The notes beneath the pieces were generated by a model. It saw only the letters and a list, made by a program, of their open reading frames with translations, was not told the DNA's origin and did not search any database. Both the position numbers and the translations under genes were made by a program. Source: Holdemania sp. Marseille-P2844 (GTDB lineage: Bacteria; Bacillota_I; Bacilli_A; Erysipelotrichales; Erysipelotrichaceae). Taken from it: 64,000 bases of DNA. The stretch spans positions 1 to 64,000 of the forward strand of contig NZ_LT635453.1 of the NCBI RefSeq assembly GCF_900120005.1, read 5' to 3'. Shown here in pieces: positions 41,351 through 50,488 of this stretch (position 1 is the stretch's first letter; the number at the start of each line of letters is the position of its first letter).

Positions 41351-42009
41351 TCTTTCTCCTGCAGCATCGACCAGGCGCGCTCGATGCCTGAGCGCGGGCT
41401 GGTCAGCACTGGTATGGTCATTTCATTTAAATAAGGAAGCAAGGTGATCATGCTGCCCTGCGCCAGCACAACGACGTCGTTTTCTGCCGCTGCCCGCTGA
41501 ATCATCGCCAGAACAATCCGGTTATGCTTATCCACATCCTTTTCTTTCATCAGAATGTCCAGCGCTTCCGCCGCCAGATATTCCTGCACGGCCACTTCCT
41601 TGCCCAGCCGTTGGGCAGTCGTCCGGATCAGATCGCAGCTGGGTTTTACCGTCGACGCCACCGTCGCGATTACGCCGATCCGCGCACCCAGACTCACTGC
41701 CTTTTCCGCCATCGGTTCGTCGACTCTCAGCGTGGGAATCGCCGTACACCGGCTGGCAATCGCAAAGGCTTCCCCGACCGAGGAACACTGATTGAAGATC
41801 AAATCAACACCTAACGATTCCGCCGACTGAACATAACGGCACATCCGGCTGATCACGGCCGGGGTGATCCCGTTGTTCCGCTTGACCTCCGCTAACAAAC
41901 TGTCGTCGATGATGTTGATGATTTCCACCTCCGGCATGATCGCTTGACACAAGGCGGTCAGATCCTGCAGCGACACGGCGCTGGTATGGATGATCGCCAT
42001 CTTTTTCAT
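41347..42009 (-). CDS. Aspartate/glutamate racemase superfamily protein
   Basis: 220 residues. It has the two-domain fold of the Asp/Glu/hydantoin racemase family. Catalytic cysteines are usual in two positions; here FNQCSSVGEA near residue 77 supplies the first, but the second expected Cys lies in a region reading VLAQGS, so the second is absent. The protein may therefore be an isomerase or decarboxylase acting by one cysteine, or an enzyme on a sugar acid. The start is the ATG at 42009 after GGGAGAAATT, with ATGA overlap to the aldolase. Its place between an aldolase and a transaldolase implies a carbohydrate role. Confidence 0.72.
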   Translation of the reverse strand: MKKMAIIHTSAVSLQDLTALCQAIMPEVEIINIIDDSLLAEVKRNNGITPAVISRMCRYVQSAESLGVDLIFNQCSSVGEAFAIASRCTAIPTLRVDEPMAEKAVSLGARIGVIATVASTVKPSCDLIRTTAQRLGKEVAVQEYLAAEALDILMKEKDVDKHNRIVLAMIQRAAAENDVVVLAQGSMITLLPYLNEMTIPVLTSPRSGIERAWSMLQEKE

Positions 42010-42881
42010 AGAAATTTCTCCCAATAAGCAGACGCTTTGCCGACGCTGCCGAACAGCTCCATCTTGTGCCGGATGACCGCGCGCGCCGCTTCAAAACCCT
42101 TCGGCATCAAGGTTGAGAACTTGAATTCGCCGGTTTCATTCATGATTTCGTTCAGTTTCCGTGAATAGGCTGCCTTGTAATCGCTGGCAATGTTGACCTT
42201 GCGGATACCGATCTGACATGCCTGACGGATTTCCTCATCCGGATTATCTGAACCACCGTGCAGCACCAACGGCACCGGGCTGACCTGTTTCAATTCTTTC
42301 AACAAGTCCAGCTGCAGCTTCGGCACGAAGCCTTCCGGATATAAGCCATGCGAAGTCCCGATCGCGACCGCCAGACTGTCGACGCCGGTTTTCGCTGTGA
42401 AATCAATAACTTCTTCCGGCCGGGTGTAGGTGATATGATCGACTCCCCCTTCATCGGAATAGTTCATAATCCCGATCGTTCCGACTTCCCCTTCGACGGA
42501 AACGCCGACCAGATGGGCGAGATCGACAACCGCTTTCGTCTGGCGGACATTCTCCTCATACGGCAGCTCGGAACCGTCGAACATAACGGAAGTGAATCCG
42601 GCCTGAATCGCCCGCAGAATATCCTGCAGCGTGCGGCCGTGATCCAGATGCAGCACAAACGGAATCGGACTTTCCAACAGCCGCGTGCGGACATAGCTGT
42701 AAAATTCAGGGCCGCAGAAGTCAAGCTCATTGACGGCGATCGCGATGATCGTCGGCGCTTTCTGCGCTTCTGCTTCTTCCACGACGCAGCGGAAATTCGC
42801 AACCTCCGTGACGTTGAAGGCGCCGGCCGCGAAGTGATGTTCTTCCGCGACGGCTAGAAATTCCTGCATGTTCATTAACAT
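42006..42881 (-). CDS. Class II fructose-bisphosphate aldolase family protein (ketose-bisphosphate aldolase)
   Basis: 291 residues, zinc-dependent class II aldolase. LHLDHGRTLQDI near residue 80 supplies the catalytic Asp and zinc His, then VEGEVGTIG near 127 and LVLHGGSDNP near 208; the family metal-binding His residues are retained. It splits a ketose-1,6-bisphosphate (fructose, tagatose or related) to DHAP and an aldehyde. The start is the ATG at 42881 after AGGAGGGATT. It sits after PTS IIC, so the imported and phosphorylated sugar is its likely substrate. No matching sugar-phosphate kinase is in the operon. Confidence 0.88.
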   Translation of the reverse strand: MLMNMQEFLAVAEEHHFAAGAFNVTEVANFRCVVEEAEAQKAPTIIAIAVNELDFCGPEFYSYVRTRLLESPIPFVLHLDHGRTLQDILRAIQAGFTSVMFDGSELPYEENVRQTKAVVDLAHLVGVSVEGEVGTIGIMNYSDEGGVDHITYTRPEEVIDFTAKTGVDSLAVAIGTSHGLYPEGFVPKLQLDLLKELKQVSPVPLVLHGGSDNPDEEIRQACQIGIRKVNIASDYKAAYSRKLNEIMNETGEFKFSTLMPKGFEAARAVIRHKMELFGSVGKASAYWEKFL

Positions 42882-42903
42882 GATAAATCCCTCCTGTTTC
42901 TGA

Positions 42904-43995
42904 TCAGAACGTGATGTTGACTTCGGCGACTTCGCCGTCGTCGGCCTGCGTATAATCAATGCCGTAGGCTTCCTGACTCGGTGTTAAACGACGCTTGAGA
43001 ACAAACAATGCAACGCCCATGATGACGCTGCCAATCACTAAAGCCGCGACGAATCCCAACGGGTTAGTGAAAGTTGGAATGACGAACCAGCCGCCATGGG
43101 CAACCGGACTCTCGACGCCCCATACCATGCACAGACCACCCGCAATCGAACCGCCCAGAACACTGGACAGCACCACCCGCCACAGATCGTTCATCGCCAA
43201 CGGGATAACGCATTCGGTAATCATACATACCCCCATCGGGAAGCAGGCTTTCAGATTTTCCTTCTCATCATTCGTATAAATCGGCTTGCGGAAAATCTTC
43301 GCTAATCCCCAGGCGATCAGCACGCCCATCGGCGGAATCATGCACGCGACCATGTGGCACGCCTTCGGCCCATTAATTCCATCCGCCAACATCGCTGTCG
43401 TATATAAGGAAACCGTCTTGTTGACCGGACCGCCGAAGTCGAACGCCGAACCGGCCGACATGACGAAGCCGTAGACAAACTTGGAACCGGTTGACAGATT
43501 CGCCAGAAACTGCGTCATCGCCTCCATGAAATACGCGATCGGCGTCCCCAGCACCGTAAACATCAGCACGCCGCAGATCAGCGAAGCGAAGAACGGAATG
43601 ATCAGAATCGGCATCAGTCCCTTCATCGAATCCGGCAGATGAATATATTTTTTCATGGCGTTGACGACATATCCGACTAAAAACGCGCCGACCAATCCGC
43701 CTAAGAAGCCTGCCTTGATTTCCGCGCTCACCAAACCGACGACCAGCCCCGGCGCAATGCCCGGCTTATCCGCGATGGAATAGGATATCGCGGCGCAGAT
43801 GACCGGAATGATCATCGTGGACATCCCCAGATTGCCGACCTTGTAGATGATGTAAGCGAAACTGCCGACGGCGTCCTTGACATTCGGACCGCCGAGAATA
43901 ACGCCCAGTGCCTGGCAAAGCCCGGCGCCGACGACGACCGGAACCATAAACGAAATCCCGGTCATGATGTGTTTCTTGATGATTTTCCAATTCAT
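42904..43995 (-). CDS. PTS fructose-type transporter subunit IIC
   Basis: 363 residues, about nine transmembrane helices. The N terminus (HIMTGISFMVPVVVGAGLCQALG) and the loop with FDFGGPVNKT near residue 200 mark the fructose/mannitol IIC family; that motif and MIPPMG near 235 form the substrate site. It imports a ketose with phosphorylation by the partner IIB. The start is the ATG at 43995, not the longer open frame to 44118. A structured 147-bp gap separates it from IIB at 44143. Confidence 0.9.
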   Translation of the reverse strand: MNWKIIKKHIMTGISFMVPVVVGAGLCQALGVILGGPNVKDAVGSFAYIIYKVGNLGMSTMIIPVICAAISYSIADKPGIAPGLVVGLVSAEIKAGFLGGLVGAFLVGYVVNAMKKYIHLPDSMKGLMPILIIPFFASLICGVLMFTVLGTPIAYFMEAMTQFLANLSTGSKFVYGFVMSAGSAFDFGGPVNKTVSLYTTAMLADGINGPKACHMVACMIPPMGVLIAWGLAKIFRKPIYTNDEKENLKACFPMGVCMITECVIPLAMNDLWRVVLSSVLGGSIAGGLCMVWGVESPVAHGGWFVIPTFTNPLGFVAALVIGSVIMGVALFVLKRRLTPSQEAYGIDYTQADDGEVAEVNITF

Positions 43996-44142
43996 TAAAC
44001 TCTCCCTCTTTTCTTTTAACTGTATTGTTTTCTGACAAGGCCGGACCACCGTGAAGTCCGTTACGCCAATCGCTTCATGATCCTGTGGGGACAAGTGTTC
44101 CTGTCCCGGACTTTCCACGGCGATGATCCGCCGCCATGGATC

Positions 44143-44460
44143 TCAGCGATGGTTTTTCAACGTCGCTTCGATCTTCTTTAAGAAGCCTTCCGTGTTGCGC
44201 ATGACGTCTTCCGTCCGGCAGCGCACGACCGGTTTGCCTTTAAAGCGTTCTTCCCCGGTAATCTTGACGTCGACCGCTAGCAGCACGACGTCGGCCTCCG
44301 CAATTTCCTGCGCCGTCAGCTCGTCTTCCGCGCCGATCGACCCCTGCGTTTCAATCCGGCAGGGATAGCCGCAAACTTTCGCCGCTTCGATAATTTTCTT
44401 CTTCGTGATGTAAGTGTGCGCAATCCCTGTTGGACAGGCAGTAATTCCGACGATCTTCAT
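44143..44460 (-). CDS. PTS fructose-type IIB
   Basis: 105 residues. The N terminus ITACPTGIAHT holds the phosphorylated cysteine (residue 9), followed by the usual IETQGSIGAEDELT loop. It accepts phosphate from IIA and transfers it to the sugar bound in IIC. Four-base overlap with the IIA gene upstream (ATGA). As a free-standing protein it differs from the fused IIBC fructose permeases. Confidence 0.92.
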   Translation of the reverse strand: MKIVGITACPTGIAHTYITKKKIIEAAKVCGYPCRIETQGSIGAEDELTAQEIAEADVVLLAVDVKITGEERFKGKPVVRCRTEDVMRNTEGFLKKIEATLKNHR

Positions 44461-44918
44461 TCCGATTCCTCCTTTCTTAAAACAGTGACGATTTCCTCAA
44501 CCGTATGGGCGTGATGAAGTGTGTCAATCACGTCCTTATCCAATAACAGCTGGGCGACATGGGACAGAAGCATGATATGCTGCGACATATCCACATCGCG
44601 AATCGCAAACATAATAATGCAGCGAACCGGTTTGTCGTCAAACGTTTCCCAGCTGACGTCGGCACGGGTGCGTCCGATCGCAATGACGCTGCGGTTCACG
44701 ACAGCGGAACGGCCATGAGGAATCGCGATCCCCTCGCCAATTCCCGTCACGCCTTCCGCTTCGCGGTGAACCAGCTCGTCGATGAACGGCTGTTCCTCCC
44801 GGATCGCGCCGTTTTCATAAAGCATGCGCGTCATCTGCGTGAACACTTCCTCCTTGGTTCTGGCTTCCAGTTCCAGATTGACGTTTTCTTCCATTAATAC
44901 TTCTCTGATATCCAACAT
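44457..44918 (-). CDS. PTS fructose-type IIA
   Basis: 153 residues of the PTS_EIIA_2 (mannitol/fructose) family. The active-site histidine lies in IAIPHGRS near residue 68. It takes phosphate from HPr and passes it to IIB. First structural gene of the operon, 14 bp after the PRD regulator. Confidence 0.92.
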   Translation of the reverse strand: MLDIREVLMEENVNLELEARTKEEVFTQMTRMLYENGAIREEQPFIDELVHREAEGVTGIGEGIAIPHGRSAVVNRSVIAIGRTRADVSWETFDDKPVRCIIMFAIRDVDMSQHIMLLSHVAQLLLDKDVIDTLHHAHTVEEIVTVLRKEESE

Positions 44919-44932
44919 AAGAGTCCCTTTCT

Positions 44933-46459
44933 TTATCCGTTCAGCAAGCGCCGGACTTCCTCGATATCCTTGGGATCCAGCAGCGCGGATACCGTCACGC
45001 TCGGACAGGAAATTTCAAAATCAATACCGACGGTCGTTAAGATGAAATCCAGATCGGCTGCCTTTCGGTGCTTCAGCTGCCGCAGCGAGATCACATCGAC
45101 GATCTCCAATTCCGGAAAGACGGTCGCTACCCGTTTCTTCAACAAATGTGAGGTGCCGATACCGGTCGAACATACTAACAGTACCCGCTGGCGCGGTGTC
45201 TTCGGCTCCAGCGCCAGCTGGAAATACAGGCAGAGATAACACAGCTCATCCTCAGAAATAAAATGTTTTGGATAATACTTTTGCTTAAGCTCCAGCACCG
45301 CGGTTTTCACCTGCGCGTACATCTGCGGAAATTCCGCGATCGTCTTCTCTTTTAACAGACAGACGATCCGGACGTTGTACTGAATTCGCGTGATCATCGA
45401 ATTGATATGCAGAAGCAGGCTGTAAAACAGATTCGCGTCCTGTGAAAACTGAACCTGCGTTTCCGCTTCCATCCGCTGAATCAGTTCCTCGCAGAACGCA
45501 AGAACTTCCGGCTGGGAGCATTGCAGCGTCTGACCGATCACTTCCCGCTGCGGCAGCTCACCGACCCCGCAGCCCATAAAATGGGTGTAAATATATAACA
45601 GCTCGTTAGGGGGAAACGTAATCTGTACTGCTTGCGAGAAATTCTGGATGCATGCGGCAATCTTTTCATAAATCAGCGGATTGATCAGCTTCGGATTCAT
45701 CACGCCGCCGGGATTGATGTAGCGCCGGCGGCGCATCCGTTCCATCGCGATCAGGATGTGCGTAACAATATTGATATAGTAAATATCGCCGAGAATCACA
45801 CCGATCGCTTCCTCGATCTCACCCACGCACTGTTCTACCTGACGCAGCGATTGAGCGCCGTAGATTCCGCTCAGCACCATCCGGTTTTCCTCGTTCAGGC
45901 GTGTTGGCAGTCCGCTTGGCGGCAGCAGTTGGAAATGGCGGCTTTGGTTCAGCACCTCCGTAACTTCATTGCGGATCGTCAACTCGCCTCCGGTGATGTA
46001 CGTTCCCTCGCGCGTGCGGTTCAGCGTCAGTCCGGCTTCGCGGATCCGCTGCTCAATGGCGGCCAGATCGTTCACAATCGAACTGCTTCCGACATAATAC
46101 GCTTCCGAAAGGCTGCGGATTGTCGTGGGCTGAGGCGCGTTGAGAAGCAAACCCAGATAAATCCGGCGTCGCCGGTCTTCCACGGAATCTCCCGAGCTCA
46201 GCCGATCCCCGCCGTAAATCCAGCGGTTCAGTCGGCCGCGATCCGCATTGCCGCAGTCCAGCACAATTCCCTGACTGCTGCGTAAGAGCGTATATCCCAG
46301 CGACAACCCCAGAATTTCAATGCGCTTGAAATCCCGTTGGATCGTTTTGATCGAACACCCAAAGCGCCGGGCCAGTTCCGGATTCCGCAGCGGTTCCGTC
46401 TGCCCCGCCAACAATCTCAAAATCTGAATTTGGCGTTCATTGAGATCTTCCATAGGCAT
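44933..46459 (-). CDS. PRD-containing transcriptional regulator (MtlR/LicR-type)
   Basis: 508 residues: DeoR/HTH_11 winged helix (residues 5-60), a second HTH/Mga-like domain (about 85-170), two PTS regulation domains (PRD1 near 180-290, PRD2 near 295-400), and a C-terminal EIIB-like domain with VLLVCSTGIGTS near 411. PTS enzymes phosphorylate PRD histidines, coupling transcription to sugar availability, so it is the likely activator of its own operon. Two in-frame ATGs (46459 and 46453) fit; the second is eight bases from AAAGGA and may be preferred. Confidence 0.88.
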   Translation of the reverse strand: MPMEDLNERQIQILRLLAGQTEPLRNPELARRFGCSIKTIQRDFKRIEILGLSLGYTLLRSSQGIVLDCGNADRGRLNRWIYGGDRLSSGDSVEDRRRRIYLGLLLNAPQPTTIRSLSEAYYVGSSSIVNDLAAIEQRIREAGLTLNRTREGTYITGGELTIRNEVTEVLNQSRHFQLLPPSGLPTRLNEENRMVLSGIYGAQSLRQVEQCVGEIEEAIGVILGDIYYINIVTHILIAMERMRRRRYINPGGVMNPKLINPLIYEKIAACIQNFSQAVQITFPPNELLYIYTHFMGCGVGELPQREVIGQTLQCSQPEVLAFCEELIQRMEAETQVQFSQDANLFYSLLLHINSMITRIQYNVRIVCLLKEKTIAEFPQMYAQVKTAVLELKQKYYPKHFISEDELCYLCLYFQLALEPKTPRQRVLLVCSTGIGTSHLLKKRVATVFPELEIVDVISLRQLKHRKAADLDFILTTVGIDFEISCPSVTVSALLDPKDIEEVRRLLNG

Positions 46460-46662
46460 TTCCTTTCTTCGGTTTCATCATAATCAAAGTCCAAACAAGA
46501 AACCATACCAAAACATGTCGCGGTTTCCCGGACAATTTTGGTGCTTCTTCGACGTTAAACTTCATCATGACACGGAAACTGCCGTGAAAAAAGTGGTAAT
46601 TTTTTTCCATAACCAGAAACGTCCTTCGTGTTTATGCACTCTTTCAAAAGCGAAATTCAAAC

Positions 46663-46696
46663 AAAAAAAAGGTTCCCCACTTCACAGGGAAACCTT
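46663..46696 (-). terminator. Terminator of the DUF4230 gene
   Basis: Minus strand AAGGTTTCCC-loop-GGGGAACCTT followed by eight T (46663-46670). Between here and the PRD gene (46460-46662) no second gene is visible; it must hold the PTS operon promoter. Confidence 0.85.
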
Positions 46697-46745
46697 GCTT
46701 CTTTTTATCTTTACCCTTTTGGATGCCGCTATTTGAAGCTGTACC

Positions 46746-47369
46746 TCACGCCGCTTTCGCTTCCTGAACCTGAATCGTATATTCCGGATTGGCCGTTGTC
46801 AACAGCTGGCTGATCACCTCGCCTGCTTTTTTTCGCGCTTCCTCAAGCAGACCGCCGTCAATCACCTTGTCTTCCATGACGATTTTCTGCTGCTTCGAGA
46901 ATGCGGCGTAATCCGAAATACTGATCGGATTGAAGAGATTGTTAGATTCATCGTAGACCTCAATGCTCGCCTCGTCGACCTCATGGCTTAAAATCTGAGC
47001 CGGCGGCAGTGTGATCGTGATCGTCTTGTCCACAACGTCGATCTGAACGTCGTCCAGCCGCACCCCGGCTGTAATTTTACCGTCATACGCCAAAATAAAG
47101 CTGGCTTTGGTCAGCGGAATCGTCCAGCCGTTGAGATCAGCGTTTTTTTCAAATTTACCCATATTCGTGTAATGATATTCCACCGTTGTCAGCTGACTGA
47201 CGGAACGCAGCTGCTGAAACAAGGTGTCGCTGGTCACCGTCGTCTTGCCGGAATGACTGCGCTGCGCCAGCAGGACGCCGCCTAAGAAGCAAACTGCCCC
47301 CAGAATCAAAGCGACGATAGTGATGCTGATCATCTTGCGGATGATCGACTGATTTTGTTTTTTACTCAT
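46746..47369 (-). CDS. DUF4230 family membrane-anchored protein
   Basis: 207 residues: a short cytoplasmic tail, one transmembrane helix (about 13-35), and an extracellular domain matching DUF4230, with LRSVSQLTTVEYHYTNMGKF near residue 54, KASFILAYDGKITAGVRLDD near 88 and ITITLPPAQILSHEVD near 115. The function of the family is unknown. It carries an extended -10 promoter at 47432 and its own terminator, so it is a single-gene unit between the PTS operon and prs. Confidence 0.8.
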   Translation of the reverse strand: MSKKQNQSIIRKMISITIVALILGAVCFLGGVLLAQRSHSGKTTVTSDTLFQQLRSVSQLTTVEYHYTNMGKFEKNADLNGWTIPLTKASFILAYDGKITAGVRLDDVQIDVVDKTITITLPPAQILSHEVDEASIEVYDESNNLFNPISISDYAAFSKQQKIVMEDKVIDGGLLEEARKKAGEVISQLLTTANPEYTIQVQEAKAA

Positions 47370-47431
47370 GAACCTGCCTCCAGCCCGGAATCGACAACCT
47401 GCGTCGAACTCTGTCGGTTTCTGTCGCTTTC

Positions 47432-47440
47432 ATTATACCA
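47432..47440 (-). promoter_or_regulatory. Extended -10 promoter of the DUF4230 gene
   Basis: Minus strand TGGTATAAT (complement of 47432-47440): perfect -10 with TGn extension and no clear -35. Confidence 0.55.
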
Positions 47441-47482
47441 CGTCCGCTTTCCTCACGCTGACGCTTTTGCGTTTGACCAAAG

Positions 47483-47520
47483 AAAAAACGGGCGTTTCCT
47501 GAACCCACGGCCCCGTTTTG
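47483..47520 (-). terminator. Terminator of the glmU-prs operon
   Basis: Minus strand AAAACGGGG with loop and CCCGTTTTTTCTTT, 48 bp past the prs stop. Confidence 0.85.
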
Positions 47521-47567
47521 CACAAGAGCGCGTCGTTTTCGGAAATTCCCGTTTTTGAGAAATCAGT

Positions 47568-48524
47568 TTAGTCGTTGAACAGATCGTAAACGGCGCTGAC
47601 CGGATTCTTCAGCTGGATCGCTTCGATCGTCTTCGCCAGCATGTAGCCGACGGACAGCAGCGTGATCTTATCCGTGCCGTTCTTCTTTTCTTCGCTTAAC
47701 GGAATCGTGTTGGTGATGACCATTTCCTTAATGTAGGAATTCTGAATCCGTTCGATCGCCGGTCCGCTTAACAAACCGTGCGTGCAGGCGAAGTAAATTT
47801 CCTTCGCGCCTTTTTCCTTCAGGATGTTGACGCCGGCAATCAGCGTGCCGCAAGTATCCGCCATATCGTCGACGATGATCGCGGTCTTGCCTTCGACCTC
47901 GCCGATCACGTTCATCGCTTCCGCGACATTCGGTTTCGGACGACGCTTGTCAATAATTGCCATCGGCGCGTTCAGGCAGTCGGCCAGACGGCGCGCCCGG
48001 GTGGTTCCGCCATGGTCCGGCGAAACGACGACGACATTCTCCAGATTCTTGGAACGGAAATACTGGCCGATCATCGAAACGGCGCTCAGATCGTCGATTG
48101 GAATATTGAAGAAGCCCTGAATCTGGGTCGCATGCAGGTCAATCGTCACGACGCGGTTCGCCCCAGCAGTCTGAAGCAGATCCGCAACCAGCTTCGCGGT
48201 GATCGGCTGGCGCGCACGCGCTTTACGGTCCTGGCGCGCATACCCGTAATACGGCATGATGACGGTGATTTCCCCTGAGCTGGCGCGCTTGCAGGCGTCG
48301 ATCGCGATCAGCACTTCCATCAGACGGTCGGAAACCGGCGAACATGTCGACTGGACGATATAAACGGAACGGCCGCGAACTGTTTCCTCCGGCTCCACCA
48401 TAATTTCTCCATCGGCAAAATGCTTAACAGAAATCTTTCCCATTGGTAAGCCCAGGTATTCTACGATTTCCTGAGCCAGTTCAACACTGCTGGACAGTGC
48501 GAAGACAATTGCATTCTCGATCAT
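47568..48524 (-). CDS. prs: Ribose-phosphate pyrophosphokinase
   Basis: 318 residues, the normal length. Makes PRPP from ribose 5-phosphate and ATP for nucleotide, His and Trp synthesis. Motifs: HFADGEIMVEPEE near residue 35, YYGYARQDRKARARQPITAK (ATP-binding flexible loop), VVVSPDHGGTTRAR near 168, and the PRPP loop VDDMADTCGTL near 220. It follows glmU by 11 bp, the arrangement conserved in Bacillota. Confidence 0.97.
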   Translation of the reverse strand: MIENAIVFALSSSVELAQEIVEYLGLPMGKISVKHFADGEIMVEPEETVRGRSVYIVQSTCSPVSDRLMEVLIAIDACKRASSGEITVIMPYYGYARQDRKARARQPITAKLVADLLQTAGANRVVTIDLHATQIQGFFNIPIDDLSAVSMIGQYFRSKNLENVVVVSPDHGGTTRARRLADCLNAPMAIIDKRRPKPNVAEAMNVIGEVEGKTAIIVDDMADTCGTLIAGVNILKEKGAKEIYFACTHGLLSGPAIERIQNSYIKEMVITNTIPLSEEKKNGTDKITLLSVGYMLAKTIEAIQLKNPVSAVYDLFND

Positions 48525-48535
48525 GTTTTCTCCTT

Positions 48536-49903
48536 TTATTTTTTCTCTTTGTTTTTGTAGATAAGACCATAACCCGGCTTGTTTTCCTGGCGTACGCGAC
48601 CGATGGCCATATCCCCATCAGGCACATCCTGAGTCGCAGTCGATCCCGCAGCGACGACGGCATTTTCGCCGACCGTCACCGGCGCGATCAAATTGACGTT
48701 GCTGCCGATAAAGGCTCCGTCCTTGACAACTGTGTGGAACTTGTTTTTCCCGTCGTAGTTGACGGTGATGACGCCGCAGCCAATGTTGACTTTCGATCCG
48801 ATCTCGCTGTCGCCCAGATACGTCAGATGCGCACAGCGGCTGTCGAAGCCGAACTTGGTGTTTTTGAATTCGACGAAATTGCCAATCCGGTTCTTACTGT
48901 CAACCTCGCAGTTCATCCGCAGATGAGCGTAAGGACCAATTTTAACTTCGTCATGAACGATGCTGTCGGTAATGCGCGAGCTGTCGACCGTGCAGTTCTT
49001 TCCGATCACGGCGTTAACCAGAAACGACTGCGGAAGGATTGTCGTCCCGTCGTTGATCACAGTGTTGCCTTCCAGATAGACGTTCGGATACAATGTGACG
49101 TCTTTGCCCAAGACGACGTCCGGTCCGATATACGTGCTGTCCGGATTGATCAGCGTGACGCCTTCCTCCATCCAATGCTCGTTGATCCGCTTCTGCATCC
49201 AGCGGGTTGCCTGCGCCAGCTCTTTTTTGTCATTGACGCCGCTGGCTTCAAAGCTGTCTTCCACAATCTTGGCCTTGACGCCTAACCCATGGCGGTTGAA
49301 AATTTCAACTAAATCCGTAATGTAATACTCCTGCTGCGCGTTGTCATTGTGGATTTCTTTGAGATGCTCAAACAGAGCCTGATTGTCGAAGCAATAGATG
49401 CCGGTGTTGATTTCCGTGATTTTCCGCTGTTCCTCCGTGCAGTCTTTGAATTCCACGATCTTCTCAATCATGCCTTCAGCGTTACGGATAATCCGGCCGT
49501 ACTGTTTCGGATCGTCCAGCACTGCCGTTAACACGACCATGCCGCACTGATCCAGGGCGTCCAGCATCCCCTGATAGGTTGCGCTTTGAATGCAGGGACA
49601 ATCCCCATTGACGACTAAGGTTTTTCCTTCTGCCTGGCTTAGAATCGGCGCCGCCTGCATGACCGCGTGGCCGGTTCCCAACTGAGGGGATTGAAGCACA
49701 AACTCACACTGCCCGCTCATTGCAGCTTCCACCTGTTCGTGGCCAAAACCGACAACAGTTACAATCTTGTCGACCTGAATTTTTTTCAGATTGTCAAGGA
49801 TATGCCCCAGCATCGGTTTCTGGCAGACCGGATGCATCACCTTCGGCAGCTCGGAGTGCATACGCGTCCCCTTGCCCGCCGCCATAATAATTGCAGATTT
49901 CAT
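48536..49903 (-). CDS. glmU: Bifunctional UDP-GlcNAc pyrophosphorylase / glucosamine-1-P acetyltransferase
   Basis: 455 residues. The N-terminal nucleotidyltransferase carries MAAGKGTRMHSELPKVMHP; the C-terminal left-handed beta-helix has the acetyltransferase features (KFGFDSRCAHLTYLGDSEIG, IGCGVITVNYDGKNKFHT). Makes UDP-GlcNAc for peptidoglycan and wall polymers. The start is the ATG at 49903, ten bases after GGAGG; the open frame to 49936 is not needed. Cotranscribed with prs. Confidence 0.97.
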   Translation of the reverse strand: MKSAIIMAAGKGTRMHSELPKVMHPVCQKPMLGHILDNLKKIQVDKIVTVVGFGHEQVEAAMSGQCEFVLQSPQLGTGHAVMQAAPILSQAEGKTLVVNGDCPCIQSATYQGMLDALDQCGMVVLTAVLDDPKQYGRIIRNAEGMIEKIVEFKDCTEEQRKITEINTGIYCFDNQALFEHLKEIHNDNAQQEYYITDLVEIFNRHGLGVKAKIVEDSFEASGVNDKKELAQATRWMQKRINEHWMEEGVTLINPDSTYIGPDVVLGKDVTLYPNVYLEGNTVINDGTTILPQSFLVNAVIGKNCTVDSSRITDSIVHDEVKIGPYAHLRMNCEVDSKNRIGNFVEFKNTKFGFDSRCAHLTYLGDSEIGSKVNIGCGVITVNYDGKNKFHTVVKDGAFIGSNVNLIAPVTVGENAVVAAGSTATQDVPDGDMAIGRVRQENKPGYGLIYKNKEKK

Positions 49904-50488
49904 TATCCATCGTCCTCCATAGTCTATTTTACTCAAACTCGCCCTTTAAAAAAAGCCTAAAGTGATGTTTTTTCCCTGGATTTCCTGTTTTTTACAGTTA
50001 TTCCCGGCCTGTTTCCTTAATTCCTGTCCCGGGTTTCTGAATGAAGGGGCTTACATTCCGTTTTCATGTTCTCTTCCGGCTGACTGGATACCTGAAAATC
50101 GTTCAGGTCAATCCTTCAAAAATAAAAGAACACAGTGTTCGTCACTGCATTCTTCAGGGGTATAATCAGAATCTCCATCCTTTATCTCAAACGGATTTAA
50201 TTTTAACATTACACGTACGTTTCCCGGATTCCGCCTGTGACAGGAATTCATATCCATCCTTCCGGATTGGCTTCCTGTCAAGACGAAATCAAATGTTTTT
50301 AATTTGTCATTTTCCTGTTCTTTTTCGATCTATTTGATGATTGCCGCTTCATTTCTGCCGTTCTTTCTCTTTGATGGAAGATTCATATTCACTGCAAGGA
50401 CCTCAGCTTCATTCCTGTTTATTTCCTTTTTCCAACCTCTGCGATCAATCCCAGTTTTGCAGTAAGCAATCATTCTTTTCTTCTGAAT
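49904..50488. other. 585-bp non-coding gap between ispE and glmU
   Basis: In Bacillus this interval holds purR, yabJ and spoVG. Here I see no frame resembling any of them on either strand. The stretch is AT-rich with one small perfect hairpin (ACCTGAA-N5-TTCAGGT, 50090-50108) and must hold the glmU promoter, for which I cannot point to a convincing -35/-10 pair. Confidence 0.5.

Noticed and set aside
43996-44142. Possible riboswitch or attenuator between PTS IIB and IIC
   Set aside because: A partial long-range pairing (CCGTGG...GTCC with GGACTTCACGG) exists, but no T run or known motif; it may be mRNA structure only.
50041-50337. Plus-strand frame in the ispE-glmU gap
   Set aside because: No ribosome binding site, no domain, and composition like non-coding AT-rich DNA.
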